This document shows positions 6,725 through 13,268 of a DNA stretch of 13,715 nucleotides, piece by piece; within the stretch, counting starts at the first letter, position 1; each line of letters starts with the position of its first letter. The stretch covers positions 1 to 13,715 of the forward strand of contig JAEZUE010000086.1 in NCBI GenBank assembly GCA_023443455.1, in the 5' to 3' direction. Below the pieces are notes generated by a model. It did no database searches, was not told the DNA's origin, and saw only the letters and a program-made list of their open reading frames with translations. Source of the DNA: Verrucomicrobiota bacterium. Lineage in GTDB: Bacteria > Verrucomicrobiota > Verrucomicrobiia > Opitutales > Opitutaceae. The position numbers were made by a program, and so were the translations under genes.

Positions 6725-7876
6725 ATGAATCGTTCCCTCCCTCTCCGGAGCCCCCTGGCCCTGACCGTCTCGACGGCGTTGGCCATGGCTGCCGGTTCCC
6801 TCCAGGCCGAAATGCCGCTCGCCGGCGGCGAGCTCTACGCCCGCGGTGAAGTGCGCGTCGAGTACGACAGCAACATCTTCGCGAGCAGCTCCGAGGTGGA
6901 CGATCTCGTCTTCCGCCTCACTCCGGGCGTCGCCTGGGTGCGCGACGCGGGTCTGGTCCGGGCCGAGCTCGCCGGTGGCGTGGAGTTCCAGCAGTTCGAC
7001 GAGCACACCTCCGAGAACTCCTCCAACCCCTTCGGCACGCTCGACCTCGACTGGGCGCGCGAGCAGGGCAAGTCCGAGGGCCGGGTGTCCGCTTCGTGGC
7101 GACGCCTCTCGTTCGCCAACACCTCCGTCAACGAGCGCACCCGCGTCGACAACCTCGCCCTCGGCGGCTCGGTCGGGCATTTCGTCACCGAGAAGCTCGG
7201 CTACCGCCTCAAGGCGAACTACCTCGACCAGGACTACCTGACCACCGGCTACAGCTCGGTGCGCAAGGCCTGGGCCGGCGCCGAGGGGCGCTACCAGTAC
7301 TCGCCCAAGCTCGAGGCCGTGCTCGGCTACACCTACCGCGATTCGAGCACCCGCCAACGCTTCGGCCGCAGCAGCATCGACAGCACCGACCACCGTTTCC
7401 TCGCCGGCCTCGACGGCGAGCTGCTGCCGAAGGTCGGCGGCCGTCTCGCCGCCGGCTATGTGTATCGCGATTTCGCGACCGCCGCCCGCGGCAGCGAGAG
7501 CGGCCTGGTCCTCGAGACCTCCCTCGACTGGACGCCCGATGCCGACACCACCGTGACGATCTTCGCCAACCGCGACTTCGACACCAGCCCGGTCGACCAG
7601 ACCGTGCGCTCGTTCGAGACCGGCATCGACTTCGCCCGCCGGGTCTCGCCGAAGTTCACCGTGTCCGCCGGGGCCTCGTACGAGCACGCCAACTACATCG
7701 GCGGCGCCACCGGGCGCACCGACGACGTGTTCGTGGTCCGCGGCCGCGCCGCCTACCAGTTCACCGAGCTCATCGAGGGCGCGGTCGACCTGAGCAACCG
7801 CGCCACCGACTCGACCCTGGCGATCTCGGACTGCAACAAGCTCGTGATCGGCGCCTCCCTGCGCGCCCAGTTCTGA
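6725..7876 (+). CDS. Outer-membrane beta-barrel protein of the BBP2/EpsL type
   Basis: This 383-residue protein has a signal peptide (cleavage near SLQA-EM, residue 29). An opening typical of barrels linked to exopolysaccharide secretion follows (GEVRVEYDSNIFASSSEVDD, residues 42-61). The rest alternates short polar and aromatic strands, consistent with about 16 beta-strands. The chain ends in SLRAQF, with the C-terminal phenylalanine that the outer-membrane assembly machinery recognises. It probably forms the outer-membrane pore of the export system, since the Wza-like protein encoded next is too short to span the membrane. That division of labour is inference from family context. The in-frame GTG at 6689 is rejected because the signal sequence starts at the ATG at 6725. 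It is followed after 14 bp by the export gene. Confidence 0.87.
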   Translation: MNRSLPLRSPLALTVSTALAMAAGSLQAEMPLAGGELYARGEVRVEYDSNIFASSSEVDDLVFRLTPGVAWVRDAGLVRAELAGGVEFQQFDEHTSENSSNPFGTLDLDWAREQGKSEGRVSASWRRLSFANTSVNERTRVDNLALGGSVGHFVTEKLGYRLKANYLDQDYLTTGYSSVRKAWAGAEGRYQYSPKLEAVLGYTYRDSSTRQRFGRSSIDSTDHRFLAGLDGELLPKVGGRLAAGYVYRDFATAARGSESGLVLETSLDWTPDADTTVTIFANRDFDTSPVDQTVRSFETGIDFARRVSPKFTVSAGASYEHANYIGGATGRTDDVFVVRGRAAYQFTELIEGAVDLSNRATDSTLAISDCNKLVIGASLRAQF

Positions 7877-7890
7877 TCGCCGCCGACCCG

Positions 7891-8493
7891 ATGCGCTGGT
7901 TCCCGATCCTGCTCGCGCTGTTTGCCGCCTGCTGCGCCCCCGTGGCGGCGCAGCCGGCCACCGCCGCCGCCACCTCCTCCGAATACCGCCTGTTCGCCCG
8001 CGACCTCGTGCGCGTGAGCGTGCACGGCGAGGAGGACCTCAAGTCGCTGGACCGGCGGATCGACGGCGCGGGCCGCATCTCCCTGCCGCTCATCTCCGCG
8101 GTCGAGATCAAGGGCCTGACCCCGTCGGAGGCCGAGGCCGCGATCGCCAAGGTCTTCCTCGACGAGCAGATCCTCATCCGCCCCCAGGTTTCCGTGACGG
8201 TGGTCGAGTACAGCCCGCGCGAGATCTCCGTGCTCGGGCAGGTGCGCGAACCCGGCAAGATCGCCCTGCCCATCGAGGCCGCGAACCTCTCGATCGTCGA
8301 GGCCGTGAGCAAGGCCGGCGGCTTCACCCGCATCGCCAAGAGCGACAGCGTGCGCGTCTCCCGCATCGCCGAGAACGGCACCGAGGTCTCGACCGTGGTC
8401 GACGTGGCCCGCCTGCTCGACGGCCGTGGCGGTGGCGAGGCCTTCCCCTTGCTGCCCGGCGACGTCGTCTTCGTGCCCGAACGCATTTTCTGA
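7891..8493 (+). CDS. Wza-like polysaccharide export protein (Poly_export + SLBB)
   Basis: This 200-residue periplasmic protein has a signal peptide (residues 1-20; Cys14/Cys15 make lipidation possible). The Poly_export domain spans about 30-105 (YRLFARDLVRVSVHGEEDL, then GRISLPLISAVEIKGLTPSEAE and PQVSVTVVEY). One SLBB domain spans about 110-195 (ISVLGQVREPGKIALP, SIVEAVSKAGGFTRIA, LLPGDVVFVPERIF). Wza has further domains and a C-terminal helix that forms the outer-membrane pore; none is present here. It therefore matches the short export proteins that work with a separate barrel, such as the one encoded just upstream. The 14-bp gap implies one transcript. The start was set at the ATG at 7891, where the signal peptide begins. 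Confidence 0.92.
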   Translation: MRWFPILLALFAACCAPVAAQPATAAATSSEYRLFARDLVRVSVHGEEDLKSLDRRIDGAGRISLPLISAVEIKGLTPSEAEAAIAKVFLDEQILIRPQVSVTVVEYSPREISVLGQVREPGKIALPIEAANLSIVEAVSKAGGFTRIAKSDSVRVSRIAENGTEVSTVVDVARLLDGRGGGEAFPLLPGDVVFVPERIF

Positions 8494-8702
8494 GATCGCC
8501 ACGGGGCGCGAGGCTCGAGCGCCGGAGCGCGGTTCCACGCCGCTTCGCCGGTGGCGCGAACGCCCCGCCCGCCCGATCGGCCCCGTGCTCCCCGCAGTTT
8601 TCGCCGCCGACACGGCAGAAGGCCGTCCCTGCAACGCCGCCGCCACGCCGTCGCCCCTCCCGGAGCGACGGCTTTCCCTTCCCTCGCCGAGTCCCACTTT
8701 CC
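8494..8702 (+). promoter_or_regulatory. Leader of the co-polymerase gene with a possible attenuator hairpin
   Basis: This 209-bp gap is the largest inside the export cluster and holds no gene. At 8648-8671 it contains CCGTCGC, a 10-nt loop and GCGACGG, followed by CTTTCCCTTCCC, about 31 nt before the start codon. A hairpin with a pyrimidine tail in this place could reduce read-through into the next gene or protect the mRNA. The tail is not a true T run, so this is weak. Confidence 0.3.
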
Positions 8703-10925
8703 ATGTCCGCGCCCGTCCCTCCCGCATCGCCCGCCTCCTTTCCGCCCGCTCCGGCCCCGAAACCCGCCGCGCCCGAAGCCGCCCTGATCGATCTCCGCCA
8801 TGTCCTGATGGTGGTGCGCGAGCGTTGGCTCGCCGCCGGCGCCCTCGCGCTGGTGCTCTGCGGCTTGGTCGGTTTCGGCCTGCTCAGCCGCCCCTCCGTG
8901 TACGAGGCGAAGTCGTCCCTGCTGGTCGAACGCTCCAACGACCGGGTCGTCGACATCAAGCAGGTCGTCGACAACTCCGTGGAGGGCTCGCTCACCGACG
9001 CGCTCCTGCTCACCCACATCGAGCAGCTCCAGAGCCACACCTTCTTCCTGCGGGTGGTGCGCTCGCTCTCGCCCAAGGAGCTCGCGACGGTCTTCGCGCC
9101 GTACCAGAAAGCCGAAGACGAGCCCGTCGCCGGGCTGCCCGTCGAGGAGCGCGAGCAGGCCGCCGAGAACTTCCTCGCCGGCAGCCTCAAGGTCGAGCGC
9201 GCCGGGCGCACCCTGCTGATCAACCTGAGCCTGCGGCACCGTGACGCGAAGGTCGCGCAGTGGCTCGTCAACCGGATCTGCGAGCAGTACATCCTGCACC
9301 TGATCGACCGCTCCAGCAGCTCGAACACCGCGGCCATCGCCTTCCTGCGCGACCAGGCCGAGGAACTGCGCAAGAAGGTCGAGGTGAGCGAACGCGACCT
9401 GCAGGCCTACCGCTCCAAGTACAATCTCGTCTCGCTCGAGGAGAACCAGAACATCGTCGTCGAACGCCTCAAGGCCTTGAGCTCGGCCGTCACCGGCTCG
9501 CGCGTGGCCCGCCTCGGCATCGAGACCCGCCTCGCCCAGGTCGAAGCCATCGTGACCGACGGCACCAAGGTCCTCGAGCTCGCCACCCTGCCCGAATTCG
9601 CCGGCTACGCCGCCGCCCAGCAGGAGGTCGACAAACTGCAGGCACAACGTGCCGTGCTCGGCGAACGCTACGGCGCCCGCCACCCGCAGATGATCGACAA
9701 CGCCCGCGCGCTCGCCTCCCGCGAACGCTTGCGCGACCAGCAGCTCGCCGCGGCGCTGGGCGATCTGCGCAACCAGCGCGCCAAGGCCGTCACCAACGAG
9801 GGCCAACTCGAGAAGGAACTGGCCGCCGCCGAGACCGAGTCGCTCCGGCTCGACCAGCTCTCGATCGGCTACAACGTGCTGCGCCGCGAGGTGGAGACGA
9901 ACCGCCAGCTGTATTCGCAAATCCTTTCCCGCCAGAACGAGACCGGCATCTCCAGCCAGCTCCAGAACACCAACATCAAGATCGTCGACCGCGCCGGCCT
10001 GCCCGTCGACCCCGTCTCGCCCAACCGCAAGAAGGTCGCGCTCATCGTGGTCCTGCTCTTCGGGGCCACGTTCTTCGGCTACGCCCTCGGCGCCGACCTG
10101 CTCGACAACCGCGTCAAGTCGTGGATGGACGTGGAGCAGTACCTCGCCGCCCCGCTGCTGGCCGAGATCGCGATGGCCAAGCAGGTCAAGGAGGCCGACC
10201 GTTCGCTCATCGTCGCCAACGACCTCGACGAACACACCGCCGAGAGTTTCCGCGGCCTGCACAGCCAGTTGCACCTCAGCTCGAAGGTCGAGCTGCCGAA
10301 GACGATCCTCGTCACCAGCACCCTGCCCGGCGAGGGCAAGAGTTTCGTCGCCGCCAACCTCGCCGAGTCCTACGCGGCGCACGGCAAACGCACCGTGATC
10401 GTCGACGGCGATTTCCGCCGCCCGACCGTGCACCGTCTGGCCAAGACCGACAACAAGACCGGCACCCTCGTGTGGCTGCAAACGGCCAAGGCGGACGCGC
10501 CCGTGTCGCTCCGGGACGCGTCGCTGGGGCTGGTCGAGGCGGCGCCGAACCTGCAGGTGCTGTGCACCGGCGGGGTGTCGCGCAAGGTCAGCGAGATGCT
10601 CGAGAGCCGCCGGCTCATCGACCTGTTCGAGGCGCTGCAGCGCGAGTTCGACGTGGTGATCATCGACACGCCGCCGGCGGGAGTCTTCCCGGATGCGGAG
10701 GCGTTTTCCGCCGTGGCCGACGAACTCATCTACGTGTGCCGTTTCGCCGGTCCGAGCCGGGTGAACGTGCGGCAGGTCCTCAACCGCCTGCGTAAAGGCT
10801 CGCTGGCGTTCGCCGGCGTGGTGCTCAACGCCATGCCGACCAGCCGCGGCGGCGCCCAGTACTACTCCGGCTACGGGTATCAGGGATCGCGCTACTACGC
10901 CGAGTACTACGCCGAAAAACGCTGA
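8703..10925 (+). CDS. Wzc-like polysaccharide co-polymerase with fused bacterial tyrosine kinase
   Basis: This 740-residue inner-membrane protein sets chain length and drives export by cycles of autophosphorylation. A Pro/Ala-rich cytoplasmic tail (residues 1-28) leads to the Wzz domain, with TM1 at 42-62 and a long coiled-coil periplasmic part (about 210-410). The Pro-rich segment GLPVDPVSPNRKK precedes TM2 (about 444-464). The BY-kinase domain follows: Walker A TLPGEGKS with Lys546, Walker A' VIVDGDFRRP with Asp568 and Asp570, and Walker B VVIIDTPP with Asp655. The C-terminal cluster has eight tyrosines between residues 720 and 736 (YYSGYGYQGSRYYAEYY), the expected autophosphorylation site. 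All key residues are intact, and the length is normal for one-piece (Gram-negative) Wzc proteins. A partner phosphatase, glycosyltransferases and polymerase are absent from the window. It ends the cluster; the repeat region begins within about 16 bp. Confidence 0.95.
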   Translation: MSAPVPPASPASFPPAPAPKPAAPEAALIDLRHVLMVVRERWLAAGALALVLCGLVGFGLLSRPSVYEAKSSLLVERSNDRVVDIKQVVDNSVEGSLTDALLLTHIEQLQSHTFFLRVVRSLSPKELATVFAPYQKAEDEPVAGLPVEEREQAAENFLAGSLKVERAGRTLLINLSLRHRDAKVAQWLVNRICEQYILHLIDRSSSSNTAAIAFLRDQAEELRKKVEVSERDLQAYRSKYNLVSLEENQNIVVERLKALSSAVTGSRVARLGIETRLAQVEAIVTDGTKVLELATLPEFAGYAAAQQEVDKLQAQRAVLGERYGARHPQMIDNARALASRERLRDQQLAAALGDLRNQRAKAVTNEGQLEKELAAAETESLRLDQLSIGYNVLRREVETNRQLYSQILSRQNETGISSQLQNTNIKIVDRAGLPVDPVSPNRKKVALIVVLLFGATFFGYALGADLLDNRVKSWMDVEQYLAAPLLAEIAMAKQVKEADRSLIVANDLDEHTAESFRGLHSQLHLSSKVELPKTILVTSTLPGEGKSFVAANLAESYAAHGKRTVIVDGDFRRPTVHRLAKTDNKTGTLVWLQTAKADAPVSLRDASLGLVEAAPNLQVLCTGGVSRKVSEMLESRRLIDLFEALQREFDVVIIDTPPAGVFPDAEAFSAVADELIYVCRFAGPSRVNVRQVLNRLRKGSLAFAGVVLNAMPTSRGGAQYYSGYGYQGSRYYAEYYAEKR

Positions 10926-10940
10926 GGCCCGCCGGCCCCG

Positions 10941-11293
10941 GTGCGCCGTTCAGCACCGTCGGGTGCGCTCCCCCGTTCCCGCGCCCCAACTTCCAACTTC
11001 GAAATTCAAATTACAGCGCGTCCCGCGCCCCGAGGTAGGGCGAACCGTCCCCGGTGAGCCGTAGCTGGGCGACGAAGTTGCTCAGTCATCAGCATTCGGA
11101 TGAGTGCCGAGTGCCGAGCGTCGAGGGGCCGATCACCGGGGAGATCGAGCGAAGCACTCGTGCTGAAAGCTCGCCACCGATGCTTTGACGCTCGTCCCTC
11201 GACGCTCGCCTCTCGACCGCATCATCAGTCCGAGCCACCCCGGCTCTGCCGTCCGGCAGAGCCCAAGGTTTTAGGGTTTGATCCGTTCAGCCC
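10941..11293 (+). repeat. Composite modular repeat, copy 1 (A-B-connector-C plus distal hairpin)
   Basis: The order is as follows. A GTTCAGCACCGTC-like leader comes first. Module A is the heptads CCAACTT, CCAACTT, CGAAATT, CAAATTA at about 10986-11014. Module B is GGGCGAACCGTCCCCGG at 11039-11055. The connector CTGGGCGAC-GAA-GTTGCTCAG folds into a hairpin. Module C (subtype II) spans about 11084-11225, with 13-bp inverted arms CGAGCGTCGAGGG (11115-11127) and its complement (11196-11208). A distal part carries GGCTCTGCCG/CGGCAGAGCC and then TTAGGGTTTG. The same order recurs at 12213-12536. This copy lies between the convergent co-polymerase and VanZ genes, and its last 23 bp are inside the VanZ reading frame. 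Confidence 0.8.
11242..11263 (+). terminator. Strong hairpin between the convergent co-polymerase and VanZ genes
   Basis: GGCTCTGCCG, TC, CGGCAGAGCC is a perfect 10-bp inverted repeat. On the plus strand it is followed by CAAGGTTTTAGGGTTT, so it could terminate transcripts from the polysaccharide cluster. On the minus strand it starts 8 nt after the VanZ stop but lacks a T tract. It lies within the repeat block, and the equivalent stem in the copy at 12440-12475 has decayed. Confidence 0.45.
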
Positions 11294-11765
11294 CGCCCCG
11301 TTCAGCCCCGACAGGCGCCGGTTGCGGCATTTTTCCGAAGCACCACAGCGCGCCCAGGGCGAGTGCGGCACCGCCCAGGTCGATCGCCACATCCAGCGCG
11401 CGGCCGTTCCGGCTGGGCACGAAGGTCTGGTGCCACTCGTCGAGCGAGGCGACAAGCAGCACGATCGTGATGACGGCGAGGGCCGTCCGCCATGAAGGTT
11501 TCCGCGGCGGGAATCCCTGCCGTTGCAGCGCCCAGACCAGCAGGAAGGCCAGCATCGCGTACTCGGCCACGTGGGCGTGTTTGCGAATGTACTTCGCCAC
11601 GGTCCGAACCTCGTTCCGGCTCAAGTGCGGAGCGGCGGCGTGTAATTTCGGTTCGATGACCGGTTGGGTATTGGCCCCGGCGAAGTCGGGGCCGGACAGG
11701 ATGTTGATCAGTGCCACCCACGCCGCGACGAGAAACCAACTGCGTTTGAAGTGGAGGCGATTCAT
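11271..11765 (-). CDS. VanZ-like family membrane protein
   Basis: This 164-residue protein has the VanZ-like signature. TM1 spans about residues 9-25 (WFLVAAWVALINIL). The conserved block KHAHVAEYAMLAFLLVWAL at about 62-80 is followed by a third hydrophobic segment (TALAVITIVLLVASLDEWHQ) and the family hallmark DEWHQTFVPSRNGRALDVAIDLGGA, which leads into the last helix. VanZ of enterococci lowers teicoplanin susceptibility by an unknown mechanism. The many distant homologues in other bacteria have no proven function, and some lie near polysaccharide genes, as here. The C-terminus is odd: GAERGGAERIKP is encoded by a 13-bp direct repeat (11283-11295 and 11298-11310) and by DNA of the intergenic repeat family, which also provides the TAA. 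The true ancestral C-terminus may have been different. The start at 11765 has no Shine-Dalgarno. Confidence 0.85.
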   Translation of the reverse strand: MNRLHFKRSWFLVAAWVALINILSGPDFAGANTQPVIEPKLHAAAPHLSRNEVRTVAKYIRKHAHVAEYAMLAFLLVWALQRQGFPPRKPSWRTALAVITIVLLVASLDEWHQTFVPSRNGRALDVAIDLGGAALALGALWCFGKMPQPAPVGAERGGAERIKP

Positions 11766-11840
11766 CGGTGGGGAGGGAATGGGGGAGAACAGCGGTGAGG
11801 GAAAGCGGGAAGCGCAGGCCGCGGGCGCGGTCGTTCGACC

Positions 11841-12029
11841 CGTGGCGCTGCTCGCCAGAGCAGCGATTCCGAGGTGGGGCGAACCGTCCCCGGCGAGCCG
11901 TTCAGCGCCGTACGGTGCGCTCCCGTTCTTGCGCCCAAACTTCCAACTTCGAAATTCAAACTACAGCGCGCCCCGCGCCCCGAGGTAGGGCGAACCGTCC
12001 CCGGTGAGCCGTTCAGCGCCGTAGTGTGC
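11841..12029 (+). repeat. Composite modular repeat, copy 2 (tandem B-A-B)
   Basis: It begins with CGTGGCG, a 7-bp stem hairpin (CGCTGCT, CGCCAG, AGCAGCG at 11846-11865) and CAGCGATTCCGAGGT. Module B then appears at 11878-11894 and again at 11989-12005, an exact 111-bp tandem period. Between the two lies GTTCAGCGCCGTA, a GTGCGCTCCC stretch and a module A heptad run (CAAACTT, CCAACTT, CGAAATT, CAAACTA). No module C follows. The spacer spelled GTTCAGC also occurs twice in the VanZ tail. Short frames through here encode GRTVPGEP repeatedly, a by-product of the repeat. Confidence 0.8.
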
Positions 12030-12165
12030 GCCCTTGGTCGTACCGCCTCCAGGCACTTCCAGCGCCGGAAGAGTTCATCGCGAACAGGCACAAGAAGGCA
12101 CCAGAAGACCGGATCGTCCCCGTGACTTTTCGTGCCAAATTGCGGCCCCACCTCCACCCCAACAC
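12030..12165. other. Spacer between repeat copies; no gene seen
   Basis: There is no protein-like frame. The only internal pattern is an imperfect 10-bp tandem (GGCACAAGAA, GGCACCAGAA near 12088-12107). It may be another degenerate repeat or simple noise. Confidence 0.4.
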
Positions 12166-12202
12166 CCAATCACCAACTACCAACTACCAAATTCCAACTT
12201 CC
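12166..12202 (+). repeat. Heptad array (CCAACTA)n
   Basis: Five consecutive 7-bp units start with CCAA: CCAATCA, CCAACTA, CCAACTA, CCAAATT, CCAACTT, followed by CC. The same heptad type makes up module A of the composite repeat (four units each near 10986, 11939 and 12219). It resembles in style the short tandemly repeated repetitive heptamers known from filamentous cyanobacteria, though the sequence differs. Confidence 0.75.
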
Positions 12203-12212
12203 GCGCCGCTCC

Positions 12213-12536
12213 GGCGCCCCAACTACCAACTTCGAAATTCAAACTACAGCGAGTCCCGCGCCCCGCGGTAGGGCGAACCGTCCCCGGCGAGCCGTAGCCG
12301 GGCGCCGCAGTCGCTCAGTCGTAGTCATTCGGTCGAGTGACGAGTGACGAGGGGTCGATCACAGAGGAGATCGAGCGAAGCACTCGTGCTGGAAGCTCGC
12401 CACCGATGGTATGACGCTCGTCCCTCGATCGCATCATCGGCTCGCTCCGCCCCGGCGCGGCCGTCCGGCAGAGCCCAAGGTTTCGCGGCACGCGAAACCT
12501 CCACAGACATTAGGGTTTGACCCGTTCAGCCGCTCG
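12213..12536 (+). repeat. Composite modular repeat, copy 3 (A-B-connector-C plus distal part with inserted hairpin)
   Basis: Module A heptads run from 12219 to 12246. Module B is at 12271-12287 in the GGCGAGCCG variant. The connector follows, less well paired than in other copies. Module C subtype II begins at 12321 (GTAGTCATTCGGTCGAGTGACGAG written in two parts: GTAGTCATTCG, GTCGAGTGACGAG). The interior GAGATCGAGCGAAGCACTCG, then TGCTGGAAGCTCGCC, matches the copy at 11140-11180. A distal GTCCGGCAGAGCCCAAGG and TTAGGGTTTG part ends it. It parallels copy 1 over about 300 bp but has a 27-bp insertion, described separately. Confidence 0.8.
12478..12500 (+). repeat. Perfect CGCG stem-loop inserted in repeat copy 3
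   Basis: AGGTTTCGCG, GCA, CGCGAAACCT is a 10-bp perfect stem with a 3-nt loop. Copy 1 of the same repeat reads GCCCAAGGTT directly into TTAGGGTTTG at 11261-11280. Here 27 bp (12483-12509) containing most of this hairpin stand between the two halves. The core CTTCGCGGCACGCGAAACCT also occurs at 5883-5902. Confidence 0.7.
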
Positions 12537-12590
12537 TAGTCATTCGAGTCGAGTGACGAGGGGCGAGGGGCCAATCCCAGAGTCGATCGA
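12537..12590 (+). repeat. Repeat module C, truncated copy at the 3' end of the toxin gene
   Basis: It begins GTAGTCATTCGAGTCGAG, then TGACGAG, GGGCGAG, GGGCC, identical in its first 31 bp to the copy at 13496. It breaks off exactly at the toxin gene, whose stop codon begins at 12593 on the minus strand. Its right half, with the inverted heptads, is missing. It adjoins copy 3 without a gap. Confidence 0.7.
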
Positions 12591-13028
12591 TCAGAGCGCG
12601 GGGACTTTCAGGCCAGCGGCCACGGCCAAGGCGCGTTGCCGTTGGTCGAATGTGAGGAATTCGCCGAGACCCAACGTAACCGCCGCCGCCACATGGAGGA
12701 TGTCGAGGCTCCGGGTTCCGAGCGTCTCGGAATGCAGGGCGCTGAGTCGTTCCGCCTCGAATACCACCTCCGGCAACGGCGGTTGCGCCGAGGCCAGCAC
12801 TCCGGCGGCGAGATCCGCCAGGACGAGATTCAGCGAGGCGTCGCGCTGTGGTGGGGTGATCTCTGACCGAAACACCCGCAGACGCAGGGCGTTCCGCAGT
12901 TCCAGTTGGTGCAGCCAGACGTAGGGTAAGGGCAAGGTCTGGCGGCTCATCCGCTTCGCCGCCCGGGCCGTGTGGGCGTCGGGTGCGTAGAGCGAACAGA
13001 GAAACCCCGTGTCGGCGTAGGCCTTCAT
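12591..13028 (-). CDS. vapC: PIN-domain toxin, VapC-like ribonuclease
   Basis: This 145-residue PIN protein keeps the four acidic residues that bind Mg or Mn at the nuclease site: Asp6 (YADTGFL), Glu43 (HQLELRNAL), Asp109 (TRSLDILHVAAA) and Asp128 (LTFDQRQ). VapC toxins cut RNA, often tRNA or rRNA, when freed from their antitoxin. Its ATG overlaps the antitoxin stop by 4 bp (ATGA), the normal order for such pairs. It is the only gene in the window with a clear Shine-Dalgarno (GGGGAG, about 3 nt before the start, within the antitoxin gene). The downstream DNA is repeat module C. The fold assignment is strong; the RNA target is unknown. Confidence 0.9.
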   Translation of the reverse strand: MKAYADTGFLCSLYAPDAHTARAAKRMSRQTLPLPYVWLHQLELRNALRLRVFRSEITPPQRDASLNLVLADLAAGVLASAQPPLPEVVFEAERLSALHSETLGTRSLDILHVAAAVTLGLGEFLTFDQRQRALAVAAGLKVPAL

Positions 13029-13267
13029 CGCTCCCCGCGGGCTTGGTCGATCAGGTCGGTCCCGGTGGTCGGGAGCACTACGGAGCCGTAGAGCGCCTGC
13101 AAGCGGCCGGCGAAGTTGGGCCGGGTGATGGCGGTGCGGCGCTTGACCGGCGTGAGGAGCGCGACTGGTTGGGCCCGCCGCCGCACTTCGACGCTCTCAC
13201 CCTCCGCGACCCAAGACAGCACCGCCGAGGTTGCGTGTTTCAACTCGCGGATGGTGGTGGTCTTCAT
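13025..13267 (-). CDS. Phd/YefM-type antitoxin
   Basis: This 80-residue antitoxin has the N-terminal Phd/YefM DNA-binding fold (MKTTTIRELKHATSAVLSWV, then GESVEVRRRAQPVALLTPVKRR). The C-terminal half is the toxin-wrapping region (NFAGRLQALYGSVVLP, then DLIDQARGER). It should bind the PIN toxin encoded next and repress the operon. Antitoxins of this kind are found with both Doc and PIN toxins. The start at 13267 is preferred because family members open with MKTTTIREL; in-frame ATGs at 13291 and 13324 would put the promoter inside the gene. No Shine-Dalgarno precedes it, and the promoter position suggests a leaderless or nearly leaderless mRNA. Confidence 0.87.
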   Translation of the reverse strand: MKTTTIRELKHATSAVLSWVAEGESVEVRRRAQPVALLTPVKRRTAITRPNFAGRLQALYGSVVLPTTGTDLIDQARGER

Positions 13268-13268
13268 G

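Noticed and set aside
7770..10481. A 903-codon open frame on the minus strand opposite the export genes
   Set aside because: It covers the antisense of well-identified export and kinase genes, with low-complexity Val/Leu/Asp/Gly composition and no domain. Long antisense frames are expected at this GC content.
11270..11280. Telomere-like TTAGGG motif (also at 12510)
   Set aside because: Only one unit occurs at each site, as part of the distal repeat segment; there is no tandem array and no sign of a replicon end.
11874..12297. Small proteins sharing GRTVPGEP in several short frames
   Set aside because: The peptide is just the translation of module B wherever it occurs; the frames have no start signals or conserved context beyond the repeat.
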